DNA of 64,000 nucleotides from Arachis hypogaea. Lineage: Eukaryota > Streptophyta > Magnoliopsida > Fabales > Fabaceae. The position numbers and the translations under genes were made by a program. Location of the stretch: positions 43,028,425 through 43,092,424 of the forward strand of contig NC_092048.1 of the NCBI RefSeq assembly GCF_003086295.3, given 5' to 3'. The notes beneath the pieces are model-generated. The model did no database searches. It saw only the letters and a list, made by a program, of their open reading frames with translations, and was not told where the DNA came from. Shown piece after piece: positions 8,787 to 19,409 of this stretch (within the stretch, counting starts at the first letter, position 1; each line of letters begins with the position of its first letter).

Positions 8787-10979
8787 TCACAGATGTTCAG
8801 AGCATTGTTGAGACTTCCCAACACCAAACTTAGAGTTTGGATATGGGAGTTCAACACCAAACTTAGAGTTTGGTTGTGGCCTCCCAACACCAAACTTATA
8901 GTTTGATTGTGGGGGCTCTGTTTGACTCTGTAGTGAGAGAAGCTTACTGTGCCTCTTTTCCATGTTTACAGAAGGATGACCTTGAGTTTTAAACACAAGG
9001 GAGTCCTCATTCAATTGAAGGACTAGTTCACCTCTGTCTACATCAATCACAGCTCTTGCTGTGGCTAGGAAGGGTCTTCCAAGAATGATGGATTCATCCT
9101 CATCCTTCCTAGTATCCAGGATTATGAAATCAGCAGGGATGTAAAGGCCTTCAACCTTTACTAACACGTCTTCTACTTGTCCATAAGCCTCTTTTCTTGA
9201 GTTGTCTGCCATTTTTAATGAGATTCTGGCAGCTTGCACCTCAAAGATTTCCAGTTTCTCCATTACAGAGAGTGGCATGAGGTTTATTCCTGACCCAAGG
9301 TCACATAGAGCCTTCTCAAAGGTCATGGTGCCTATGGTACAAGGTATTAGGAATTTTCCAGGATCCTGTTTCTTCTGAGGCAATCTCAGTTGATCCAATG
9401 CATTTAGTTCATTGGTGAACAGGGGAGGTTCATCTCCCCAAGTCTCATTACCAAATAAATTGGCGTTCAGCTTCATGATTGCACCAAGGAACTTGGCAAC
9501 TTGCTCTTCAGTAACATCCTCATTCTCTTCTGAAGAGGAATACTCATCAGAGCTCATGAAGGGCGTAAGGAGGTTTAATGGAATCTCTATGGTCTCTAGA
9601 TGAGCCTCAGAGTCCTTTGGTTCCTCAGAGGAAAACTCCTTATTGATCACTGGACGTCCCAGGAGGTCTTCCTCCTTGGGATTCACGTCCTCCCCTTCCT
9701 CCTTGGATTTGGCCATGATGGTTATATCAATGGCCTTGCACTCTCCTTTTGAATTTTCTTCTGTATTGCTTGGGAGGGCACTAGGAGGGGTTTCAGTGAT
9801 CTTCTTACTCAACTGGCCCACTTGTGCCTCCAAATTTCTAATGGAGGACCTTGTTTCATTCATGAAACTCAGAGTGGCCTTAGATAGATCAGACACTAAG
9901 TTTGCTAAATTAGAGGTATTTTGTTCAGAGTTCTCTGTCTGTTGCTGAGTGGATGATGGAAAAGGCTTGCTATTGCTAAACCTGTTTCTTCCACCATTAT
10001 TAAAGCCTTGTTGAGGCTTTTGTTGATCCTTCCATGAGAGATTTGGGTGATTTCTCCATGAGGGATTATAGGTGTTTCCATAGGGTTCACCCATGTAATT
10101 CACCTCTGCTATTGCAGGGTTCTCAGGATCATAAGCCTCTTCTTCAGAAGATGCCTCTTGAGTACTGTTGGATGCAGCTTGCATTCCATTCAGACTCTGA
10201 GAAATCATATTGACTTGCTGAGTCAATATTTTATTCTGAGCAAATATGGCATTCAGAGTATCAATTTCAAGAACTCCCTTCTTCTGAGGCGTCCCATTAC
10301 TCACAGGATTCCTCTCAGAAGTATACATAAACTGGTAGTTAGCAACCATGTCAATGAGTTCTTGAGCTTCTGCAGGCATTTTCTTTAGGTGAATGGATCC
10401 ACCTGCAGAAGTATCCAATGACATCTTAGCTAATTCAGACAGACCATCATAGAATATATCCAGGATGGTCCATTCTGAAAGCATGTCAGAAGGACACTTT
10501 TTGGTCAGTTCCTTATATCTCTCCCAAGCTTCATAGAGGGATTCACCTTCTTTCTGTCTGAAGGTTTGAACATCCACTCTAAGCTTACTCAGCTTTTGAG
10601 GAGGAAAGAACTTGGCTAAGAAAGCCTTGACCAGCTTATCCCAAGAGTTCAGGCTATCTTTAGGTTGAGAATCCAACCGTATTCTAGCTCTGTCTCTCAC
10701 AGCAAAAGGGAAAAGCATGAGCCTGTAGACTTCAGGACCTACTCCATTAGTCTTAACAGTATCACAAATATGCAAGAACTCAGTTAAGAACTGAAAAGGA
10801 TCTTCAGATGGAAGTCCATGAAACTTGCAGTTCTGTTGCATCAGAGAAACTAATTGAGGTTTCAGCTCAAAATTGTTTGCTCCAATGGCAGGAATAAAGA
10901 TGCTTCTTCTATGTAAATTGGAATTAGGTGTAGTAAAGTCACCAAGCATCCTCCTTGCATTATTATTTTCGGCTGCCAT
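8787..10979 (-). CDS. gag-pro: gag-protease of non-autonomous Athila-like element
   Basis: This 730-residue frame has a gag (capsid) domain at roughly residues 60-170, including AVRDRARI, a FFPPQKLSKLR stretch and YEAWERYKELTKKCP. It then has a long polar linker and an aspartic-protease-like domain from residue 542, with DLGSGINLMP at 560-569 in place of the usual D-T/S-G motif and ILGRPFLATA following. The capsid packages element RNA and the protease matures the polyprotein. The original start is probably 11115-11117 (MSRSKDKNILV), where a TAA now sits at codon 12; the copy at 23019 has glutamate there. The C-terminus (about 692-720) repeats NSKFGV-type units encoded by AAGTTTGGTGT DNA. No RT follows. 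Confidence 0.88.
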   Translation of the reverse strand: MAAENNNARRMLGDFTTPNSNLHRRSIFIPAIGANNFELKPQLVSLMQQNCKFHGLPSEDPFQFLTEFLHICDTVKTNGVGPEVYRLMLFPFAVRDRARIRLDSQPKDSLNSWDKLVKAFLAKFFPPQKLSKLRVDVQTFRQKEGESLYEAWERYKELTKKCPSDMLSEWTILDIFYDGLSELAKMSLDTSAGGSIHLKKMPAEAQELIDMVANYQFMYTSERNPVSNGTPQKKGVLEIDTLNAIFAQNKILTQQVNMISQSLNGMQAASNSTQEASSEEEAYDPENPAIAEVNYMGEPYGNTYNPSWRNHPNLSWKDQQKPQQGFNNGGRNRFSNSKPFPSSTQQQTENSEQNTSNLANLVSDLSKATLSFMNETRSSIRNLEAQVGQLSKKITETPPSALPSNTEENSKGECKAIDITIMAKSKEEGEDVNPKEEDLLGRPVINKEFSSEEPKDSEAHLETIEIPLNLLTPFMSSDEYSSSEENEDVTEEQVAKFLGAIMKLNANLFGNETWGDEPPLFTNELNALDQLRLPQKKQDPGKFLIPCTIGTMTFEKALCDLGSGINLMPLSVMEKLEIFEVQAARISLKMADNSRKEAYGQVEDVLVKVEGLYIPADFIILDTRKDEDESIILGRPFLATARAVIDVDRGELVLQLNEDSLVFKTQGHPSVNMEKRHSKLLSLQSQTEPPQSNYKFGVGRPQPNSKFGVELPYPNSKFGVGKSQQCSEHL

Positions 10980-11117
10980 CTCCTCTTCCTGTTCAAAAAT
11001 TTCTGTAAGGTTATCTCTAGATTGTTGTATTTTAGCTTCTCTTAGTTTCCTCTTCAGAGTCCTTTCAGGTTCAGGGTCTGCTTAAACAAGAATGTTCTTG
11101 TCCTTGCTCCTGCTCAT

Positions 11118-12966
11118 ATGAAAAAGAGGGAACAGAAAAAATAATAATAATAGGGATCCTTTTTACCCAGGTATAGAGGTTCCCCTGTGTGAGTAGAAGA
11201 AGAAAAGAATGTAATGTAAAGAAGGGAAGAAGAGAAAATTCGAACACAGATGGAAGAGGGGGTTCGAATTTGGGTGAGATGAAGTGTTAGTAGATGAATA
11301 AATAAATAGAAGGAGATGAGAGAGAGAGAGAGGATTTTCGAAAATAAAATTTTGAAAAGGGGTTAGTGATTTTCAAAAATTAGGAATGAAATCAAATTAA
11401 AATTGAAAATTGAAATAACTATTTAATTAAAAAGAATTTTTGAAAAAGAGGGAAGAGATTTTCGAAAATTAGAGAGAGAGAGAGTTAGTTAGGTAGTTTT
11501 GAAAAAGATAAGAAACAAACAAAAAGTCAATTAGTTAGTTGAAAAAGATTTGAAAATCAATTTTGAAAAGATAAGAAGATAAGAAGTTAGAAAAGATATT
11601 TGAAAGTCAAATTTTTGAAAAAGATAAGATTTAAAAAAAAGATATGATAGGAAGATATGATTAGAATTAGTTTTGAAAAAGATTTGATTTTTAAAATCAT
11701 AATTAATGACTTGACTCACAAGAAATCACAAGATATGATTCTAGAATTTAAAGTTTGAATCTTTCTTAACAACTAAGTAACAAACTCGAAATTTTTGAAT
11801 CAAAACATTAATTGATGATGTGATTTTCGAAAATATGATATAAAAATAAGAAAAAGATTTTGAAAATATTTTGAAAAAGATTTTTGAAATTTTCGAAAAT
11901 AAATAAAAAAATGGAAAAGATATGATTTTTGAAAAAGATTTGAAAAAGATAAGATTTTTAAATTGAAAATTTGATTTGACTCATAAGAAAGAACTAAGTT
12001 TTAAAAAGTTTTGAAAAAGTCAACTCAAATTTTCGAAATTTATGAGTGAAAAAGGTAAAGATATTTTTTTTTATTTTTGAATTTTTAATGATGAAAGAGA
12101 AAAACATGAAAAGGACTCAATGCATGAAAGTTATGGATCAAAATAATGAATGCATGCAAGAATGTTATGAATGTCAAGATGAACACCAAAAACACTTTGA
12201 AGATCATGATGAACATCAAGAACTTATTTTTGAGAATTTTATATGCAAAGAAAACATGCAAGACACCAAACTTAGAAATCTTTCATGTTCAGACACTATG
12301 AATGCAAAAATGCACATGAAAAATAAGAAAAGACACAAAACAAGAAAATATGAAGATCAAACAAGAAGACTGGCCAAGAACAACTTGAAGATCATGAAGA
12401 ACACTATGAATGCATGAATTTTCGAAAAATGCAAAGAATTTTTAGAAAATGCAATTGACACCAAACTTGAAATTGACTCAAGACTCAAACAAGAAACACA
12501 AAATATTTTGATTTTTATGATTTTATGAATTTTTTTTTGGATTTTTCGAAAATTAATGTGAAAAAGAAAATAAGAAATCCAAAATCTTTAAGAAGAATTC
12601 TAGGAATCTTTCAATATTAGCCCAAAGCTCCAATCAAAGGGTTGGACATGGCTTAATAGCCAGTCAAGCTTTAGTATGTAACTCAGATACACTGCTCATT
12701 AGTTATCAAATTAACTTGCCTCTATGCTGATGGTTTGGAAGCCTTAGTCCAAAAGATTTTAGACATGGCTTTACAGCCAGCCAGGCTTTAACGTGCTTCA
12801 TGAAACACTAGAATTCATTCTTAAAAATTTTGAATAATTTTCGAAAACAGATGAGAAAAATTTTTTTTTGAAAGATTTTTGAAAAAAAATTTTTGAAAAT
12901 AAAACAAAAAGAAAATTACCTAATCTGAGCAACAAGATGAACCGTCAGTTGTCCAAACTCGAACAA
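11118..12966 (-). other. Long 5' leader of the 5-14 kb element
   Basis: AT-rich untranslated leader full of short GAAAAAGATTTGAAAA-type repeats (11330-12050). Around 12120-12420 lies a degenerate repeat which, on the element strand, reads GTTCTTGATGTTCATCATG. A GCCATGTC word occurs near 12640 and 12765. Both repeats are shared with 21270-21920, the leader of the sister element. The 123-codon open frame at 12046-12417 is antisense and low complexity, so it is not called. Confidence 0.6.
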
Positions 12967-12984
12967 TCCCCGGCAACATCGCCA
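12967..12984 (-). other. Primer binding site of the 5-14 kb element
   Basis: The minus strand reads TGGCGATGTTGCCGGGGA, two changes from the tRNA-Asp type. It lies six bases (AGTTTT) inside the 5' LTR end, the same spacing as in the element at 19410. Confidence 0.85.
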
Positions 12985-12990
12985 AAAACT

Positions 12991-14644
12991 TGATATGAGA
13001 AATTGTTACTCAGAGGTTGTAAAATTTGTTGTTCGTTCTCTCCCTGGCAATGGCGCCAACAAATTGGTGCACAATACCATGGTCCAAACATAACTTCACA
13101 ACTTCGCACAACTAACCAGCAAGTGCACTGGGTCGTCCAAGTAATAAAACCTTACGTGAGTAAGGGTCGATCCCACGGAGATTGTTGGTATGAAGCAAGC
13201 TATGGTCACCTTGTAAATCTCAGTCAGGCGGATATCAAATGGTTATAGAGTTTTCGAATAATAATAATAAATAAACAGAAAGTAAAGATAAAAATACTTA
13301 TGTAATTCATTGGTGAGAATTTCAGATAAGCGTATAGAGATGCTTTCGTTCCTCTGAATCTCTGCTTTCCTGCTGTCTTCATCCAATCAGTCTTACTCCT
13401 TTCCATGGCAAGCTTTCTGTAAGGGCATCACCGTTATCAATGGCTACATCCCATCCTCTCTGTGAAAAAGGTCCAAATGCTCTGTCACGGCATGGCTAAT
13501 CATCTGGAGGTTTTCGATCATACTGGAATAGGATTCACCCTCCTTTTGCGTCTGTCACTATGCCCAGCACTCACGAGTTCGAAGTTCGTCACAGCCATCC
13601 CTTCCCAGATCCTACTCGGAATACCACAGACAAGGTTTAGACTTTTCGGATCTCAGGAATGGCCATCTATGGGTTCTAACTTATACCACAAAGATACTAA
13701 TAACTCGGAATTGGTCCCCTGTATTAGATATCTAAGAGATATTCATTCTAGGTTGTTTGCATGTAGAACAGAAGTGTTTGTCAGGCACGCGTTCGTGAGT
13801 GAGAATGATGATGAGCATCACATAATCATCACATTCATCATGTTCTTGGGAACGAATGGATATCTTAGAAGCAGTGGTACTTTGCATTAAATCATGAGGA
13901 ACAACAGAGCTCTACACCTTAATCTATGGAGTGCAGAAACTCTACCGTTAAAAATACATAAGTGATGAAGGTTCAGGCATGGCCGAATGGCCAGCCCCCA
14001 ACGTGATCAATATGATCCAAAGTTCATAAGATGATCCGAAGATGTCTAATACACTAGTAAAAAGTCCTATTTATACTAAACTAGTTACTAGGGTTTACAG
14101 AAGTAAGTAATTGATGCATAAATCCACTTAAGGGGCCTACTTGGTGTGTGCTTGGGCTGAGATTGAAGTTTACACGTGGAGAGGTCATTCTTGGAGTTGA
14201 ACGCCAGTTTGTAACGTGTTTCTGGCGTTTAACTCCAGACTGCAGCGTAGAACTAGCGTTCAATGCCCTTTTGCGTCATCTAAACTCGGCCAAAGTATGG
14301 ACTATTATATATTTCTGGAAAGCCATGGATGTCTACTTTCCAAAGCAATTGGAAGCGCGCCATTTTGAGTTTTGTAGCTCCAGAAAATCCACTTTGAGTG
14401 CACGGAGGTCAGAATCCAACAGCATCAGCAGTCTTTCTTCTACCTCTGAATCTGATTTTTGCTCAAGTCCCTCAATTTTAGCCAGAAAATACCTGAAATC
14501 ACAGAAAAACACACAAACTCATAGTAAAGTCCAGAAATATAAATTTAACATAAAAACTAATAAAAACATCCCTAAAAGTAACTAGACCCTACTAAAAACA
14601 TACTAAAAATAATGCCAAAAAGCGTATAAATTATCCGCTCATCA
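12991..14644 (-). repeat. 5' LTR (right) of the 5-14 kb element
   Basis: It starts TGATGAGCGG at 14644 and ends CTCATATCA at 12991. A TATA box (TATAAATAG on the minus strand) lies at 14067-14075. Degenerate CTGGCGTT palindromes lie at about 14197-14265. The last 74 bases (12991-13064) carry a second, relict primer binding site at 13041-13058. Confidence 0.93.
14067..14075 (-). promoter_or_regulatory. TATA box of the 5' LTR
   Basis: TATAAATAG on the minus strand. The same word occurs at 6141-6149 and at 20012-20020 in the sister LTR. Confidence 0.65.
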
Positions 14645-14649
14645 AGTTA
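14645..14649. repeat. Target site duplication AGTTA, right
   Basis: Partner of 5027-5031. Confidence 0.92.
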
Positions 14650-15691
14650 CAATAGTTAAACAATTAGATAGACATAACCTATCTCTTCAAAATACATCAT
14701 AACCCCTCAATTTTATAAATTCTCAATTCAATTCAATCATAAACTATTCTAAAACCACTCAGACACACCACAAACACCTATTCAACAATTCTCAACTATT
14801 AGAAGCCTAATTCAACTCACTCCCAAATTATTTTACACACTTTATCTAAATCTTCATATTCATCAACAACATAAAACATTCTTATATCCAATTTCTCAAT
14901 CAACCAATAATTAATTCTCTCATTCTCATTTAATAATTCACACAACTTACCTCAACTTACCTTAATGTTGTAATTCTAAGCTTCTAAGCTTTCCTTTCTA
15001 AAATTCCATCAAGCCAAGCTTCCAATTACTCAATCTAACACCATATTATACAATTTGGCAACAATATTAAAAACTAGAATTTTCATAAATTGATGGACCA
15101 AGAGGAGAAAAGCGTTCTTTACCTTTACCCACTGAAATTAGTGATGGATACCACATTGAACATAAGCTAGAGAACCCCTATAACATCAAAATCACCAAAA
15201 ATCCTTAATACCCAAACCAAAAATGCAATTTCAGCTTTGAATGAGAAACTGGGGCTGAGATTTCAAGTTACTCACCAAACTATTTAGATAGAATTGAAAA
15301 GAGGAGACAAGCTTTGTGTAACCGCAAATAGCTCGTCAATCGGAGCTCTGTAGAAAAGTTATGGACAATTGAAGTTGAAGGAATAGGGTTTCATCCCTCT
15401 TTTCTCTCATCTCTCATTTTCGTGTGTCACACCAAATGGGGGGAATGATGCTGAACTTTCATTAAGTGTGGGTACATATATGTGTGGGCTTGGTCCTGGT
15501 ATGGTCCAATTTCATTTCTTTAGTCTGTTGGCTCAATTTTGGACCAAAATCTTTAAGATAAGCGTTTTAATTCGCACCCTAAATATTTTTATTTTTTAAA
15601 TTATAAATATTAAATCACTAATTCTTTTTTCACTCATTTAATTTATTTATTAGTTGTTAATTAATTATTTAATATTTTGCGAGATTTTTAC
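14650..15691 (-). mobile_element. Gypsy LTR-like remnant (right half of the split sequence)
   Basis: This is noncoding sequence continuing from 5031 once the inserted element is removed. It has no ORF worth calling. It ends TTTTTACA at 15691, so on the minus strand it would begin TGTAAAAATCTCG, a plausible LTR start. The stretch 15300-15430 (GCTCGTCAATCGGAGCTC and neighbours) has the wording of gypsy LTR or leader DNA. Assignment is by style only. Confidence 0.35.
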
Positions 15692-16079
15692 AAAAGATCC
15701 ATGGCAAAGCTATACAATCACTATCAAAGGCATCTTCCAAGCACATCTTAGCATATGATAAAGACATCTTTGTCTGAAAGAAAAAATAATCTAAACATCA
15801 TTGAAGTCTGTAAGTCTTAACATCTGGCTTCCTTGCACAAAGATGCAGTTATCATATGAGAAATTCAAGGAAAGCATGAGTACGCTATTGAATTTCTTGT
15901 ACTAATCAAGGCAAATCCTCAACAAATTAGTATATGATATGCCTAAGCGATATTGCTACAAACTTCAAATTTCTCTTAATTCCTAAGGTAAAAAGTATTG
16001 CTATTTTTGTCTAAGGTTCTGATTTTAGATAAGTGGTTTGGACTTTTGAAGAAGTCTCATAATCCATCAAAAAGTAATC
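15692..16079. other. Unassigned noncoding stretch
   Basis: I recognise nothing here: no ORF above background and no clear repeat. It lies between an LTR-like remnant and a CACTA end. Confidence 0.4.
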
Positions 16080-16568
16080 CTTACCACAAGAAAAATGCTG
16101 AGAACCGTCGGAATTACCATCGAAAAACGAATAAAATTCAACGGTAAGTTAATTACCATCGGAAGGAATCCGATGGCATAAACCTCGCCGGTAACTAATT
16201 ACTGTCGAATTTTTTCATCCGATAGTAATTACCGTCGAATTTCGCAACGGATTACCTGCCCGAAAAATTATTTGGTTATCGGTAGATTTTTCCAATGTAA
16301 TATTGGTGCCACAATATCTTGTTTCCCGCATGATTACCGTCGGATTATTTCCTCGGTAAATTCGACGATAATGTCATTTTTTTTAAAAAAATATTATGAC
16401 GCAATTTTTAAAAAAAAATTCTTTTTCAATTTTAATTTTTTATTTAAATTTATTTTTCACACAATTAGGTCGAATTATAAATAATAGAAACCAATTATAT
16501 AATATTGAATATCAAATATTCAAATAAATTGAAATGTAAATAAATCAAAACCCTAATCACTAAAGATC
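16080..16568 (-). mobile_element. CACTA (En/Spm-like) transposon terminus with subterminal repeats
   Basis: CCACAAGAAAAATGCTG near 16084 resembles the CACTACAAGAAAAA terminal inverted repeat. Inward of it lie several ACCGTCGGA / TTACCGTCGAATTT-type subterminal repeats (about 16105-16370) in both orientations, as is typical for CACTA elements. A very similar end is found at 43457. The transposase gene that follows ends at 16569 and points toward this terminus, so this is the 3' side of the element. Confidence 0.7.
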
Positions 16569-17867
16569 TTAGTAGTCGCTGTCGTCGTCATTCCTATGGT
16601 CCTGCTGAGGTGGCAGAGAAGGCGGTGTTGTCTATGTCCCACCAACAGTACTGCTACCACCAGTAGCATCGCTGCCACTAGCAGTGCCGTTGCCATTGGT
16701 GCGCAACTGAGCTTGGTACACTGTCATCTGTTGCTCCATCTGTTGAAGCCGCTCCAGCTGCTCCCTCCACTCTAGCCTGAGCTCATCCATGTCTGTCACG
16801 TGTGTGAAGATATTCTGATACCTCTTCCGAGTCTTGTTCAGCTCCTGAGCCTGTTCTTGAAGGCTCCGGGTGAGCTCCTACACCTGCAACCTCAAATCAA
16901 TGCCTTCCTTAGGATCGACGGTTCGATTGGTGGTAAAGGAAGACGTAGAGATACGGAGGCTGCTGGTGAAGAATGATCCCAGTCCGTATACGCGGTTCTT
17001 GTATGGCGCTGATGCAGTCTCGCACTAAACCGCATCTGGATTGATAACAGAAGCAGCCAAGCCACTGTTATCCTCCCCACTTTGCTGAGATTGCTGAGTT
17101 GCGGCCTCCAGTCTTTACGTGTAGGACTCCTGTGTAACACATGTTATTATGATTAGGACCACATCTATACAGTTAATTAAAAATTTTATATCACAATATC
17201 CGATGTTTACTCACATAATGATCCGCAAATTGCTGATCAGCAAATCTCTCTTTGTTCTCCTTCAAAGTGTCGGTGTACTTGAAGGTCTCCGCCAAAGTCG
17301 CATCGCAATCCAACGACTTCGACTACACATGTTATATTGAAACAATATGATAGGTTGCTTAGTAATGATTTGTCAAATAATATAATTAAGTTAATAACAA
17401 AATTAGAAAAGCTACATACCATCCTAGCCTTAATCTTCGTGAAGGTCGCTGAGCTGCTGGTATACTTGGATGATCTAGCCGATGCCCTGTTAGCTCTGTT
17501 TGTGAGACGCCGATGCCTGAACCCCTCTTTAGTTTCCCAGTGAATGTACAGAGCCTTATTGAGTTTCAGATGGAGCTAGGAAGTGAGGGCATTCTCGTTC
17601 ATCCTCCAACATTTGTTGCAGCTGCCTATCCATTTGATGGTCGTATATCTTTCTGATGAAGGCATTGTACTCCTTATCCCATATAAAGTTCATCTGCACA
17701 AAGAAACTTTAAAATTAGTTAATCAAAGTATATCGTATTAAACAAAATAGAAGATATAAACCAGCTAATAAGGTTTAACTATATTAAGTTTTTACTATCC
17801 ACTTTTGAAACCATCGGTCTTTGGTCTCAGAGGGGATCTTCTTGTAGCTCGGCCATGGATAGTCGTA
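16569..17867 (-). pseudogene. CACTA-type plant transposase, C-terminal exons (decayed)
   Basis: Four exons can be read on the minus strand: 17796-17867 (YDYPWPSYKKIPSE), 17420-17693 (IWDKEYNAFIRKIY and, further on, HWETKEGFRHRRLTNRANRA), 17215-17322 (ATLAETFKYTDTLKENKERF), and 16569-17129 (coiled-coil with LEWREQLERLQQMEQQ, then a Gly/Ser/Thr-rich tail ending DDDSDY). Introns of 102, 97 and 85 bases have GT...AG ends. The wording matches the En/Spm plant transposase family; such proteins bind and cut transposon ends. It is dead: there is a frameshift near 17590, a TAG for tryptophan soon after, and stops in the last exon. The upstream part is cut off at 17868 by an LTR. Confidence 0.82.
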
Positions 17868-18972
17868 TGTAATACCCCATATTTTTGAAACTTTAATTAT
17901 TATCGTTTTATTTTAAGTTATGATTTATTTACTAAATTGAACTCATTATTTTATTAAAAATAATTAAATTAATTTTATAACTATTTAAATTCAATTAAAT
18001 TGACATTCTTATATATATATTTATGATGAAATATTTTACATAATTAAAACTATAATTCTGGTAATTTATAAGTAATGAAAAATATATATTTTTTAATTTG
18101 AGTAATTGATATTATTAATATAAAAATAGAGTTTAGTTAATAATATTATTATCGAGCTCAAAATCCGCCGATATGAGTAGATATCGGTACTTTTCGGTGA
18201 ACTTAACTTTGCTAATGCTTTATCGTATATCTTTTATCATTATGTTACTAATGTCATTTATATTAGTAACTCATATATATTATTACTTGTGTTTTAATTT
18301 ATCCAGTTTTTATAATTATCCATTTAGGATATTTATAACTTGAATCGCTGACTCAACAGCTTAAATGAGTGACACATACCCCCCACATGTCATCCAAACT
18401 TTAAGTATGCTAAATTCTCATTAATCATCATCATCCTCAGCGGATTCATTCGGAAATTAAAAAGAAAGAAAGGCCGTGAGAGAGAAGAGAAAGGAAACCA
18501 TGGAACCTTGAATTTTGGCTTTGGATTTTTGGAGTTTTGTAACTCCAATAAAAAATCTAATCCGATTAAAGTGTTTGTATCTTTCTCCTATTCACATTGA
18601 CGTCACTTTTGTTCGGGAGAAATCAACGGTGGCGCTACTGTCCCTCCATGCAAGGTTCGGCCAAGTGGGAGCTCCAGAGGTGGAGTATCCGATTTTGACA
18701 TTTTCCTCTTCAATTTCTCGTTCAGGAGCTTTTTCTAGAGCTTCGGTTATTATGATTTCGTACGGAGATAGGTTCGGTAATTTTATAATATTTAAATGTG
18801 AATATGTGTTGTTTATTCTTGTTGGAAAGTTTTAAGTTTTTAGTAAAACTATCGATAGATTTACGCGTAAAGGCTCACACCTTATTATTTAGTATATGAG
18901 AGTCGTCATAATACCCCCGCTATCACAGTGGCGCACCCGGAAGCGTGACATTTTGATAGTAAGGGTGTTACA
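17868..18972 (+). mobile_element. 5' LTR of a chromovirus-like (Del/Tekay-type) element
   Basis: It begins TGTAATACCCC at 17868 and ends GGGTGTTACA at 18972. A methionine-type primer binding site follows at once. It lies inside the CACTA transposase exon. Its AT-rich part and the words CGCCGATATGAG, TATCGGTAC and GATTTCGTACG are shared with the LTR-like block starting at 49008, so both belong to one family group. Confidence 0.85.
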
Positions 18973-19409
18973 TTATGGTGTCAGAGCAGTCTTTCCTATA
19001 GATCCTGAGAAATGGACTGACTATGCTTCACTGCATACTCTGAGTGTCTGTCATGCAGTACGACTTGTCCTAATGACAATAGTTTGAGTTTCAAATGCAT
19101 GATTGTTTATTGATTAATGCTGTTAGTTGACCGTTGCATTCCTCATGGTATTAGGTCTGGCCAACTTAATATTGATGATTTGTGTATATAGGAACACTAA
19201 TCGATTATCATAGACAAAATAGAAATAATACATTATGCGAATCATGGGGTTTGGGAACGTTAGAAGTTATGTTTTAAGGATTCATTTTGACGTATAATCT
19301 TTATTCGTGCGATGTGACTTGGTGTCATCTCCTCTTTCATTATTTTCATTGGAATTCTTTGCATCGGATTCCCTCCTTAAAATGTGATTTGATTACTTCT
19401 TTCAACCAC
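18973..19409 (+). mobile_element. Leader of the chromovirus-like element with primer binding site
   Basis: TGGTGTCAGAGC at 18976-18987 is one change from the initiator-Met type TGGTATCAGAGC. The rest is an untranslated leader with no ORF. It stops at 19409, where an Athila-like LTR begins. Confidence 0.75.

Larger units (their letters stand above)
5032..14644 (-). mobile_element. Complete non-autonomous Athila-like LTR retrotransposon
   Basis: Read on the minus strand, the order is: 5' LTR (12991-14644), primer binding site (12967-12984), long leader, gag-protease ORF (8787-10979), hairpin (8722-8737), palindrome array (8399-8573), second-ORF remnant (7860-8173), noncoding tail, and 3' LTR (5032-6718). 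Both LTRs have TG...CA ends and are flanked by AGTTA. No reverse transcriptase, RNase H or integrase is present, so it must have moved with enzymes from another element. By eye the LTRs differ by a few percent plus some indels, including a 27-bp block near 5919-5945 missing from the right LTR. The insertion is therefore not brand new but is younger than its host sequence. Confidence 0.93.

Noticed and set aside
12046..12417. 123-codon frame rich in K, M, E and N
   Set aside because: It reads antisense through the leader of the element and arises from degenerate GAACATCAAGA-type repeats shared with 21840-21920.
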